A stretch of DNA of 39,938 bases, from NCBI GenBank assembly GCA_947589665.1, contig CANQBJ010000018.1, positions 1 through 39,938 on the forward strand, given 5' to 3'. The DNA is from an uncultured Clostridia bacterium (GTDB lineage Bacteria > Bacillota > Clostridia > Lachnospirales > CAG-274). Shown here piece after piece: positions 1-7,227 of this stretch (positions are counted from its first letter, which is position 1; the number at the start of each line of letters is the position of its first letter). The position numbers and the translations under genes are program-made. The notes under the pieces are model-generated. The model did not search any database. It saw only the letters and a program-made list of their open reading frames with translations, and was not told the origin of the DNA.

Positions 1-90
1 AGGGCAGAATCTGCCTGTTCCACCCTTGCTTAATATATATCAGTTTTTGAGTTTACACAAAATTTGAAACGGACTCTTGATTTGTCGCCC

Positions 91-510
91 TTATTTATTA
101 TACACTTTTTTGAAGATTTCATCAACACTCTTTTTTCCAAGACTTCTTACATTGAGAAGTTCTGAATAACTCAGCTTCATTAAATCACCAAGTGTATATA
201 TTCTTTTCATAGCCAAGCTATTTACGATCCTTCCCGATAAATTCATATCAGCAAGTTTTATTGCCCCTTGTGTCGTATCTCTTTCCGGCTCTTTTATCTT
301 CTCTAAATCCTCTTTTAAATCTTTTATACAAGCATCACAAATATACTTATCTTTATTTTGCAGCCTTATTGTATGAATTTTGCAAAGTTTTTTATGGTCT
401 TTCATAAAAATGTTCTCAATTAATATTTTTGCTAATATTAACTTACCGCAACAAGCACAAATATCATCTTTAGTTAGCGTATCAATATCTATAGCTTTTA
501 GCGTTACCAT
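91..510 (-). CDS. Zinc-finger protein with RNA polymerase alpha-CTD-like domain
   Basis: A 139-residue protein. The N-terminal part has cysteines at about 18, 20, 21, 58 and 61 (CxCC and CxxC), suggesting a zinc-binding knuckle. Residues 85-139 resemble the C-terminal domain of RNA polymerase alpha: a helix-hairpin-helix fold ending in NVRSLGKKSVDEI, close to the usual R-x-LG-x-KS-x-x-EI signature. Alpha-CTD binds UP-element DNA and activators, so a transcription role is inferred. I chose the ATG at 510 because GGAG sits 9 bases upstream; the longer frame starts at a TTG without a better ribosome site. It is the last leftward gene of the mobile element and has two palindromes upstream that could be its operators. 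The domain call is from motif recognition only. Confidence 0.7.
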   Translation of the reverse strand: MVTLKAIDIDTLTKDDICACCGKLILAKILIENIFMKDHKKLCKIHTIRLQNKDKYICDACIKDLKEDLEKIKEPERDTTQGAIKLADMNLSGRIVNSLAMKRIYTLGDLMKLSYSELLNVRSLGKKSVDEIFKKVYNK

Positions 511-520
511 TTTCAAACAC

Positions 521-542
521 TCCAAAAAGTATACTTTTTCGA
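521..542. promoter_or_regulatory. Palindromic operator candidate next to the ribosome site
   Basis: AAAAAGTATACTTTTT (524-539) is a perfect 16-bp palindrome lying immediately upstream of the GGAG ribosome site of the alpha-CTD-like gene. It shares the core AAAAAGTATAC with the larger palindrome at 631-660, so a single regulator could bind both. This is inferred from symmetry and repetition. Confidence 0.5.
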
Positions 543-598
543 ATAACTTTTTTTACACTTTTTTTTAAAAAAATATTGATTATTTTACATGATTTTGG

Positions 599-608
599 TA
601 TAATTATA
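599..608. promoter_or_regulatory. Overlapping divergent -10 boxes
   Basis: On the plus strand TTGATT (576-581) is followed after 17 bases by TATAAT (599-604). On the minus strand TATAAT (608-603) serves the leftward gene, with a weak TTAAGA-like -35 that runs into the palindrome at 631-660. A rightward transcript would meet the terminator at 736-785 without crossing a recognisable gene. Direction of the real promoter is uncertain. Confidence 0.4.
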
Positions 609-630
609 ATAGAATTTTGAGTTTTTCTTA

Positions 631-660
631 AAAATCGAAAAAGTATACCTTTTCGATTTT
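631..660. promoter_or_regulatory. 30-bp near-perfect palindromic operator candidate
   Basis: The sequence runs from AAAATCGAAAAAGTATAC to a mirrored right arm ending CGATTTT, with one mismatched base pair position. It overlaps the likely -35 region of the leftward promoter. Together with the palindrome at 524-539 it brackets the promoter, an arrangement typical of repressor looping or autoregulation in mobile elements. The binding protein is not known. Confidence 0.5.
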
Positions 661-735
661 TCATGTATATTCGATAATCTTACTTTTGGAAAAATGACAA
701 ACATTACCAAAATTTCTAAAAATTACAAATATAAT

Positions 736-785
736 TAAAAAGCCAACTAATACAGAGGAATACTCTGTTTTAGTTGGCTTTTTTG
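736..785. terminator. Bidirectional intrinsic terminator
   Basis: AAAAAGCCAACTAA and TTTTAGTTGGCTTTTTT form a long stem, with CAGAG/CTCTG extending it inward. A-rich and T-rich flanks let it work on both strands. It lies 10 bases after the relaxase stop and most likely ends the leftward mobC-relaxase transcript. Confidence 0.85.
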
Positions 786-795
786 AGTGTTTACA

Positions 796-2385
796 TTAAA
801 TATCTTTCGATATTGCATTTGTGGACTGTTCCTTTGCAGGGTATGGGTTTTTATCAACATCTATGGATTTTATAATATTAAATTCAACATTTTGATAATT
901 TGTAAGGTCTTTTTTTAGCTGCTTATTTTGATTTATGACATTTATTCTTTGTCTTTCCAGTTCATTGATCTGAGATAATAGAACTGACTTTTTGGGTAAA
1001 TTCCCGTCAATATCTTTTGATGCGTTCAGTATACATATAGCAGCTTTAAACCTAGAAATTTCCTTACGATGTTCTTCGGAGAACTTTTCTCTGCTTTCAG
1101 TATCTTTTATTGACCTTAATTGTTCCGCAACAGGCTTATACTGCCAATAAGTCTGTATAGAATTTATTATACTTCTATTTTCAGAGATTTGTATATTAAG
1201 CTGACGAGCTTCTTTGTCGCCTTTATCAATTTGAGCTTGAATTTCTGATATTTTTTCCTGTAATTCTGTGTAGCTTTTTATGTTTGTTTTATCAACAAAG
1301 TTAAGCATCTGTATCTTTATATTTATATTCTTGCTGTCGATATAGCGGTTTCTGTAAGCTCTGTCGGAACTAATAATTTTATTTATGTTGTTTCCTGCAT
1401 TTTCTGCCATTAATGAATGGTATTGTTCTATGTCTTCAAAACGCAGCCTTAACATATTTTCAGAATATGAATAGCCAAGAGAGTCCAATCTTAGAAATCT
1501 TTCTCCGTCAACAGGAAGAAAAGCTAGATTATTCCCTTGTTTAATTTGGTAATTGTTGTTTTTCATATATTGGATAAATTCATCAAATGTTTTGCAGATT
1601 TTTAAGGCTTCATCTATATCTGCTTTCAGTTTTTTTCTCTTTGTCCTTTTTATGGTTTTGTCATTATAGACAGTAGTTTTTTTATTTTTTATGTCAGCAT
1701 TATTTATAATTTTATCCTTGATACTGTATTCTGTATAGGCGCTGCCTAATGACTTGGTCCTTAGAAATTGTTTCCCTGATTTTGGCTTAAACGCTATATG
1801 TTTGCCTAGCTTTATTTCGTATCCCAGTTCCTGCATACAGGACAAAAATTCATCAAAGTTATTAACCGTTTTTACTACAGTATCGATGTCGGATTTAAGT
1901 TGTTCTCTGTAATGTTTTTGTTGAGGTTCTATAACAGATAAACCATATTTTTTACATAATTCATCGCTGCGTTCTCGGATATTTTGCAAGCTCTTACTGT
2001 TGCTGTGCAGTTTTTTGAAATCAACGAAATTTACAGAATTGATGATTATATGATTATGAATATGTTCTTTATCGGTATGTGTTGCAATTACATATTGATA
2101 ATTAGGATAAATCTCTGCCATTATTTTCTTCCCTATTTCCATCGCTTTTTGCGGAGTTATTTTATCTTCGGGAGAAAAAGATTGATACAACTGATGAGCG
2201 AGATTATTTCCTTTCTTAATAGCTTTATTGCGAATTTCCTCAAATTCATAATAAGCATTTTCTGTGCTGCACATATAAGAAGAAGCAAGTTTGAGTTTTT
2301 CAGTTTTATCAGGATTTAGAATATATGCAAGTGCCCGCTGTAAATGATATTCACCTTTTATCGGTACTATTTTTATATATGCCAA
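796..2385 (-). CDS. Relaxase / mobilization nuclease (MOB family)
   Basis: A 529-residue relaxase that would nick oriT and pilot single-stranded DNA into a conjugation channel. The likely catalytic Tyr is Y21 in RALAYILNPDKT. The metal-binding motif is HTDKEHIHNHIIIN (histidines at about 103, 108, 110 and 112), as in the Relaxase (PF03432) family. Residues 163-225 and 253-318 are two copies of the same segment (compare FDEFLSCMQELGYEIKLGKH with FDEFIQYMKNNNYQIKQGNN), so the accessory region is an internal duplication. Residues after about 370 look like coiled coil. It starts with TTG directly after the mobC stop; GAGGTGAT, inside the end of mobC, is the ribosome site. Translational coupling to mobC is likely. 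Confidence 0.93.
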   Translation of the reverse strand: MAYIKIVPIKGEYHLQRALAYILNPDKTEKLKLASSYMCSTENAYYEFEEIRNKAIKKGNNLAHQLYQSFSPEDKITPQKAMEIGKKIMAEIYPNYQYVIATHTDKEHIHNHIIINSVNFVDFKKLHSNSKSLQNIRERSDELCKKYGLSVIEPQQKHYREQLKSDIDTVVKTVNNFDEFLSCMQELGYEIKLGKHIAFKPKSGKQFLRTKSLGSAYTEYSIKDKIINNADIKNKKTTVYNDKTIKRTKRKKLKADIDEALKICKTFDEFIQYMKNNNYQIKQGNNLAFLPVDGERFLRLDSLGYSYSENMLRLRFEDIEQYHSLMAENAGNNINKIISSDRAYRNRYIDSKNINIKIQMLNFVDKTNIKSYTELQEKISEIQAQIDKGDKEARQLNIQISENRSIINSIQTYWQYKPVAEQLRSIKDTESREKFSEEHRKEISRFKAAICILNASKDIDGNLPKKSVLLSQINELERQRINVINQNKQLKKDLTNYQNVEFNIIKSIDVDKNPYPAKEQSTNAISKDI

Positions 2386-2736
2386 TTACTGATCACCTCT
2401 TTGCTGATTTAATACAGTAATAAAGACTTTGTTTATTAGATTTTGAATATTCTTTATATGTTCCTGCAATTCTTTAACATCATTTTCATAAATGTTACTT
2501 GTTGTATTAGCTACTCTTGCAATTTGATTTATGTTGTTGCCGATTTTAGAAATCTGCTCAGAAAGAGCGAGAATAGGTATTGTATCTATAACAATAATTT
2601 TGGAGTTTGTTATTGCTCTCATAAACAAATCGGAGTAGCTGCGTATATTAGTTTCCTGTAATTTTTTTGCTGCGTATTCCTTTTCTTCGTAGGAAAGGCG
2701 AAGTTGTAATCTATTGTTTCGTATTCTCTTTTCCAT
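2386..2736 (-). CDS. mobC: MobC-like relaxosome accessory protein
   Basis: A 116-residue basic protein with an N-terminal RIRNNRLQLRLSYEEKEY segment typical of ribbon-helix-helix DNA binders, followed by the helical region with GNNINQIARVAN that is diagnostic of the MobC / plasmid mobilization relaxosome family. These proteins help the relaxase melt oriT. The gene lies directly upstream of the relaxase with no gap, and the candidate oriT lies upstream of it. The divergent arrangement with the sigma-like gene places oriT between two transcription units, which is common for mobilization modules. Confidence 0.88.
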   Translation of the reverse strand: MEKRIRNNRLQLRLSYEEKEYAAKKLQETNIRSYSDLFMRAITNSKIIVIDTIPILALSEQISKIGNNINQIARVANTTSNIYENDVKELQEHIKNIQNLINKVFITVLNQQRGDQ

Positions 2737-2779
2737 ATTTTTTCCTTTCTGTAGGCTTTAGATTTTGCGAAGCAGACAC

Positions 2780-2925
2780 AAGGGGATTGGGGATTTCCCC
2801 AAAGAGGGTTTCAGGGATTTTCCCCTGACAAGCGTAAGTGAATTTCGCTTTGTAAATTTATGAAAATCGGTAAAAACGGATTTTCAAAATTTGCAAAGTG
2901 GGAGCCCACTTGCTATGCTTGCATA
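2780..2925. other. Candidate origin of transfer (oriT)
   Basis: Three inverted repeats stand in the noncoding DNA just upstream of mobC: TTGGGGATTTCCCCAA (2787-2802), a roughly 20-bp imperfect repeat with arms at 2848-2868 and 2879-2898 (GATTTTC and GCAAAG on the right arm), and AAGTGGGAGCCCACTT (2896-2911) followed by GCTATGCTTGCA. Stacked inverted repeats next to a relaxosome operon are the usual look of an oriT. The nick site is not assigned. The rest of the gap 2737-3194 is AT-rich and holds the promoter area of the rightward genes, with no other feature seen. Confidence 0.55.
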
Positions 2926-3194
2926 TTAGCTTTTTTGAAAATTTGAGATAGAGATTACAAACAACTTGCTATATAAAAAAAATACAAAATTTTAAGAACT
3001 TTGTCAACAAATTGAACATAGGCAATTTTAATACATTTTATTGTAAGCTCTCCGATTTTACTGGCTATTTTTAACAAAGATTATAAAAAACAAAAAACTT
3101 TACGATAAAAATGTCCAAAATTTTAAAAATAAGCGTCTTATTAAACAAGAAAATAAAAAATAGAAATCTAAAATGTAAAATGAGGTGCTGTTTT

Positions 3195-3617
3195 ATGAAA
3201 CAATCAGATGACAAAGGATTGCCGCTTGAAAGGAGGTTTGATTTGTTCTTAAAAAGAATAGTTAAAAACGGTGCAAGAAGTTATGAGCGTATGGAAAAAA
3301 GAAGTTGGCATAAAAATGTAATATTCTCAAATGAACTGGTGGAAATTAATTCTGTTGGAATTTCGTTCTTTATAGAAAAGGAATTTTCAGTAAATGATAT
3401 GACTTTTACTGTAAGAGGAGAAGAAATAATAAATGCTTTGGAAATTTTGTCAGAGTTATCAAGGAACATTATACTTTTATATTATTTTGCAAAAATGACA
3501 GATAGTGAAATAGCCGGTGAATTAAGAATAAATAGAAGAAAAGTAAATAGGTATAGGTGCAGAGCATTGAATTTTATCAGAGGTACTATGGAGGTAAAGT
3601 ATAATGCAAACGGGTGA
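3195..3617 (+). CDS. Sigma-70 region 4-like regulator of the mobile element
   Basis: A 140-residue protein. Its C-terminal third (about 85-130) contains LSELSRNIILLYYFAKMTD followed by SEIAGELRINRRKVNRYRCRA, the helix-turn-helix of sigma-70 region 4. There is no clear region 2, so it is a short sigma-like factor of the kind carried by Tn916-type and clostridial elements. The ATG at 3195 was chosen over 3111 because GAGGTG lies 9 bases upstream. Its end overlaps the next start by 14 bases, indicating a two-gene operon. It may switch on mobilization or recombinase genes; that role is inferred from its family and position. Confidence 0.75.
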   Translation: MKQSDDKGLPLERRFDLFLKRIVKNGARSYERMEKRSWHKNVIFSNELVEINSVGISFFIEKEFSVNDMTFTVRGEEIINALEILSELSRNIILLYYFAKMTDSEIAGELRINRRKVNRYRCRALNFIRGTMEVKYNANG

Positions 3618-3828
3618 ATATAAACTTTTGAAAAGAGAAACTATCGAGAAAGCAGTCAAGGGCGATGAGGATGCAATAGCTGCCATACTGAAACGATACC
3701 ATAATTACATAAAAAGCTACTGCTGTAAGTATGAGGGATATTCAAATGGTAGATATGTGTTTGATGAAGATAAAATGCAGTATTTGACCACTAAGGTCGT
3801 CTTATCTTTAAGTAAATTCAGGTTATAA
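3604..3828 (+). CDS. Small helix-turn-helix protein of conjugative-element type
   Basis: A 74-residue protein resembling the short helix-turn-helix proteins next to the sigma-like factor in Tn916-type elements. The N-terminal part reads IEKAVKGDEDAIAAILKRY and continues with a Tyr/Cys-rich segment. The start overlaps the end of the sigma-like gene, and GAGGTAAAG is its ribosome site. It is probably co-translated with its partner and takes part in regulating excision or transfer; no direct evidence of the DNA target exists in the window. Confidence 0.7.
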   Translation: MQTGEYKLLKRETIEKAVKGDEDAIAAILKRYHNYIKSYCCKYEGYSNGRYVFDEDKMQYLTTKVVLSLSKFRL

Positions 3829-3844
3829 TGTTCTTGGTTTTTGT

Positions 3845-3882
3845 AAAGCACACAATCACTCCTATGGACATTGTGTGCTTTT
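3845..3882 (+). terminator. Intrinsic terminator after the regulator pair
   Basis: AAAGCACACAAT pairs with ATTGTGTGCTTT over 12 bases around a 13-base loop and is followed by T residues. It closes the sigma-like/HTH operon. Confidence 0.85.
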
Positions 3883-3889
3883 AGAGATT

Positions 3890-4335
3890 ATGAACAACTG
3901 TACTTTGAAAACTGAATATTGTGAAATGTCGGATACATAAGGTCTGTATGAGCCGTTTAACAGATATGCCAAGACTACCTGTTTCTTATTGTTGTGCATA
4001 GTTTATCAACGAAAATATAAATGTGTAAAGGTTAATTGCAGCATTAGGAAATTGTAAATGTTGAAATTTTTTATTTCCCATAAAGGTACGAGCAGTGAAA
4101 TATATTGTTATAAAATGGACTGTGGTAAAAGTCCATAGGCGATGATATGCAGATGCGCATAATGATACTTGTAGTCCACCTACTCTGTCCATAACGAAGG
4201 GGAGAAAGCTGAAATGCTTATGAGGTCTTACCAAACCGTCCGGTATTTCTTGTTTCAAAAAAAATACAGCAATGTTATATATTGAATAATGTTTTTTTAA
4301 GTGGGAAAAATGTATTTACCAAAGCCGATCGGAGG
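3890..4335. other. Long noncoding stretch inside the mobile element, function unknown
   Basis: About 450 bases without a credible gene separate the regulator operon from the 50-residue protein. The stretch contains several short inverted repeats, for example TGGACT/AGTCCA around 4117-4134 and a further GTCCAT near 4188, suggesting a folded RNA or a recombination/regulatory site. I compared it mentally with group II intron domains and known riboswitches and could not match it. The frames that exist on either strand have no ribosome site and no protein-like composition. Confidence 0.4.
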
Positions 4336-4342
4336 TTAGTAT

Positions 4343-4495
4343 ATGGATAATGAAGCTATGACGACAAATACAAAAGAGCTTTTGCAATATTCGGCATTAA
4401 TTGCTCTGAACAACAGCTTATTCAGAGATGGTATCATTGATGAAAATACAAAGTTAAATGTTGCCAAAAAAATTGGACAACACTTCAACAAATAA
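4343..4495 (+). CDS. 50-residue SHOCT-like small protein upstream of recombinase
   Basis: A small frame starting with MDNEAMTTNTKELLQYSALI and ending KKIGQHFNK, preceded by GGAGG at 4331-4335 with 7 bases of spacing. The pattern of a short helix, a DGII turn and a second helix with KLNVAKKIG resembles the SHOCT-like small proteins often placed just before serine recombinases in clostridial elements. The start of the recombinase lies 95 bases downstream on the same strand, so they may share a transcript. The function is not known; a recombination accessory or toxin-like role would be speculation. Confidence 0.6.
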   Translation: MDNEAMTTNTKELLQYSALIALNNSLFRDGIIDENTKLNVAKKIGQHFNK

Positions 4496-4590
4496 ATATT
4501 GAATTTAATGCCTGTCTGATGTATACTTGTTATGTAAGAATAAACAAAGCCAATAGGTATATAATCAGAATATCGGAGAAAGGAGTTATA

Positions 4591-6282
4591 ATGGATATTC
4601 TGAAAGCAAGAGAACTTATAAAGTACCAATCAATTAATGAGCTGCCTTTAAGGGTCGCCTATTATGCGAGAGTTTCTACCGAGAAAGATGAGCAGCTTAA
4701 CTCACTTAAAAATCAGCAGATATATTATGAAAACTACATCAATAACAATATAAACTGGACTTTGGTAAGAGGATACATTGACGAAGGCATATCTGCAATT
4801 ACCACAAAAAACAGGGAAAATTTCCATAGAATGATAGAGGATGCCTGTAACAACGAATTTGACTTTATCATAACAAAAGAAATTTCCCGTTTTGCCAGAA
4901 ATACTCTGGACAGTATTCAATATACAAGATTGCTGTTGACAAAAGGTGTCGGTGTCTTTTTTCAGAATGACAATATAAATACTCTTGACGAGGACAGCGA
5001 ATTCAGACTTACAATTATGGCAGGCGTTGCTCAGGATGAAGTCAGAAAATTGTCAAGCCGAGTTAAATTTGGACACAAGCAGGCGATCAAGAACGGTGTG
5101 GTCATGGGAAACTCCCGTATATACGGCTATGAAAAGAATAAGGGAAAACTTGTGGTAAATGAAAAAGAAGCCGAAATGGTAAAAATGATATTTGAGCTTT
5201 ATGCCACAGGCGAATATTCTACACCTAAACTTGAAAAGCTGTTGTGGGAAAAAGGTTACAGAAACTACAACGGCGGAAAGATAAACAGAGGCGTTATAGG
5301 TCATATAATAACAAATCCCAAATATAAAGGCTATTATGTAGGCAACAAGGTCAAGATCATTGATATGTTCAACAAAACTCAGAAATTTCTTGATGAGGAT
5401 GACTGGGTAATGTGGAAAGACAATGAAGGCGATACAGTGCCTGCGATCATAGATGAGGAAACCTGGAATACCGCTAATTTCTATTTCAGGAGAGTCAGCG
5501 AAAACATCAAGTCAAGAAAATGCACTTACAAAGCGGATAACTTATTTACGGGAAAGATTTTCTGTGCCGAGCATAATGTTCCCTACTATCTGAAAGCCAG
5601 AAAAAACCGAAAAGGTGAGGATAACGCATCCTGGGTGTGCAGCCACAAGCTGAAATATGGCAGTCAAAGCTGTAAATCAATATATCTCAGGGAAAGAGAA
5701 CTTATAGAAATTGTCAAATCTCTGCTTATGAGTGCTTATAATAACTTTGATGAGCTCATTGATATATATATGAAGTGTTACAAGGAAAGCTTCAGAAGTG
5801 AGGACTACAGCCTCAGAATTGAAGAAATTGACAAGAGCATTGAGAAAATAAACTCCAAGAAGGATAAGCTGTTGGAGCTTAGTCTTGAAGGCGATATAAG
5901 CAATTCCGAGTTTGCTGTCAGAAATGAACGCTTCAACGATGAAATAAGAGAACTTGAAAGTAAAAAAAGAGAATATATCAGCCGACAGGATAATTCAGGT
6001 ATAGATACAAAAAATCTTATGACAATAAGAGATACCATAAAGGAATATCTGATAAACGGCGATCTTGAACTGACAAGGGTTTCTGTAGACAAAATGATTG
6101 ACAGAATTTATGTACAATATGTATCAGACAGGGAAACTGAGATTTCTGTCATTTTAAGGACAAATCAGAAGTCGATTTGTCAAATATGCCCTGAAAGCAA
6201 GGAAAATAACGTGTTACGTCACGTTAACACGTTTAAGAAAATGATCGAAGAGCAGGAAAAGAAAATGGCTAATCAGGAGTAA
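4591..6282 (+). CDS. Large serine recombinase (site-specific integrase)
   Basis: A 563-residue integrase expected to insert and excise the element. The resolvase domain opens at about residue 21 with RVAYYARVSTEKDEQ; Ser29 is the likely nucleophile, and TKEISRFARN follows. A recombinase domain (about 180-310, with KGYYVGNKVK) leads into a Cys-rich zinc ribbon (CAEHN, WVCSHKL, CKSIYL). A strongly charged coiled coil follows at about 400-465, consistent with the coiled-coil motif that controls directionality in large serine integrases. The ATG at 4591 was chosen because AGGAG stands 6 bases upstream; an upstream frame extension to 4519 lacks a site. No recombination directionality factor was recognised. 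Confidence 0.93.
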   Translation: MDILKARELIKYQSINELPLRVAYYARVSTEKDEQLNSLKNQQIYYENYINNNINWTLVRGYIDEGISAITTKNRENFHRMIEDACNNEFDFIITKEISRFARNTLDSIQYTRLLLTKGVGVFFQNDNINTLDEDSEFRLTIMAGVAQDEVRKLSSRVKFGHKQAIKNGVVMGNSRIYGYEKNKGKLVVNEKEAEMVKMIFELYATGEYSTPKLEKLLWEKGYRNYNGGKINRGVIGHIITNPKYKGYYVGNKVKIIDMFNKTQKFLDEDDWVMWKDNEGDTVPAIIDEETWNTANFYFRRVSENIKSRKCTYKADNLFTGKIFCAEHNVPYYLKARKNRKGEDNASWVCSHKLKYGSQSCKSIYLRERELIEIVKSLLMSAYNNFDELIDIYMKCYKESFRSEDYSLRIEEIDKSIEKINSKKDKLLELSLEGDISNSEFAVRNERFNDEIRELESKKREYISRQDNSGIDTKNLMTIRDTIKEYLINGDLELTRVSVDKMIDRIYVQYVSDRETEISVILRTNQKSICQICPESKENNVLRHVNTFKKMIEEQEKKMANQE

Positions 6283-6317
6283 TCCGATAAAGGCTTAATA
6301 TTGATATCTGAATGAAT

Positions 6318-6362
6318 AAAGTGCTGTGACAAAAGAAAGCTTTTGCCGCAGCACTTTTGTTT
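6318..6362. terminator. Strong hairpin terminator between recombinase and tcdA
   Basis: AAGTGCTG pairs with CAGCACTT, and CAAAAG with CTTTTG inside it, around a short AAAG loop, with T-rich tails on both strands. It can end the rightward recombinase transcript or the leftward tcdA transcript and marks the likely junction between mobile and chromosomal DNA. Confidence 0.75.
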
Positions 6363-6454
6363 TGTGCGTTGATGGGTATATAATATTTGTGTCTTTCCTC
6401 AGTCTGACGGCATATATAATCAAGGCTATAGGCAAAAGCGCCGCAGCCCTTATA

Positions 6455-7213
6455 TCAGTAATTTCCAAAACCTATTATATCCTTTATTACCTCCCCTGCC
6501 ATTATAAGACCTGCAGCAGGCGGTACAAAGGAAGTACTTCCCGGAATATTCTTTTTTACATTACGGTCAGGCTCTGATACCGACGGGTCTGTGCAGCTTG
6601 CTGCGGAATTTTCATCATACCTCGGTCTTATGGGCTTTTCCTTTGAATACACTACCTTAAGCTTATCTATGCCCCTCTTTTTAAGCTCTCTCCTCATGAC
6701 CTTGGCAAGAGGGCATATTGAAGTGCTGTATATATCCGCCACCTCAAGCATTGTGGGATCGACCTTATTTCCTGCGCCCATACAGCTTATAACAGGCACA
6801 TTGAAGCTATCTGCCTGAACTATAAGCTCTATTTTGCCCGTTACGGTATCAATGGCGTCCACAATATAGTCATATTGTGTAAAGTCAAATCGAGAGCTTG
6901 TGTCGGGCATATAGAAGGTCCTGTATTTGCGAACGACTGCATCGGGGTTTATATCGTGTATCCTTTCTTCGGCAATATCTACCTTATATTGTCCCACTGT
7001 TTTTTGGGTGGCATATATCTGCCTGTTTATATTGGTAGTGCAAATACGGTCATTGTCTATAATGTCAAGCTCTCCTATGCCGCCTCTTGCCAGGGCTTCA
7101 ACGGTATAGCCGCCTACTCCGCCTAAGCCGAATACGGCAACACGGGCTGCTCTTAGTTTTTCCATATTATCCCTTCCGAATATAAGCTGTGTTCTTGAAA
7201 ATTGATCTGACAT
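6455..7213 (-). CDS. tcdA: tRNA threonylcarbamoyladenosine dehydratase
   Basis: A 252-residue ThiF/E1-like protein that cyclizes the t6A base of ANN-decoding tRNAs in an ATP-dependent step. The nucleotide-binding loop GLGGVGGYTVEALAR is at about 29-43, followed by DNDRICTTNINRQI, which is characteristic of TcdA rather than MoeB or ThiF. ISCMGAGNKVDPT and the CTDPSVSEPDR segment also fit this family. GGAAGAGG is the ribosome site. The gene starts 14 bases after the stop of the leucine-rich-repeat gene, so the two probably share a transcript without an obvious functional link. The pathway partner tsaD is also in this window at 32315. Confidence 0.92.
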   Translation of the reverse strand: MSDQFSRTQLIFGRDNMEKLRAARVAVFGLGGVGGYTVEALARGGIGELDIIDNDRICTTNINRQIYATQKTVGQYKVDIAEERIHDINPDAVVRKYRTFYMPDTSSRFDFTQYDYIVDAIDTVTGKIELIVQADSFNVPVISCMGAGNKVDPTMLEVADIYSTSICPLAKVMRRELKKRGIDKLKVVYSKEKPIRPRYDENSAASCTDPSVSEPDRNVKKNIPGSTSFVPPAAGLIMAGEVIKDIIGFGNY

Positions 7214-7227
7214 ATTTCCTCTTCCTT

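Larger units (their letters stand above)
1..6300. mobile_element. Integrated mobilizable element (partial, left end probably outside window)
   Basis: The segment carries a relaxase and MobC pair, a candidate oriT, a sigma-like and a helix-turn-helix regulator and a large serine recombinase, and no type IV secretion genes. This is the content expected of an integrative mobilizable element that borrows a conjugation machine. It is visibly more AT-rich than the DNA after about 6300, where chromosomal tcdA begins. The serine recombinase usually lies next to one end, so the right junction is inferred between its stop at 6282 and the terminator at about 6318. The left junction is not identified; bases 1-90 hold no gene, only a small GGCAGA/TCTGCC inverted repeat near the very start. 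No att core could be deduced because only one end can be compared. Confidence 0.75.

Noticed and set aside
1..90. Left attachment site of the mobile element
   Set aside because: A small inverted repeat is present, but with only one candidate end no core duplication with the right junction could be shown.
3890..4260. Possible group II intron or retron RNA in the mobile element
   Set aside because: No domain V-like hairpin, no GUGYG start and no reverse transcriptase were seen, so it is kept only as unexplained noncoding DNA.
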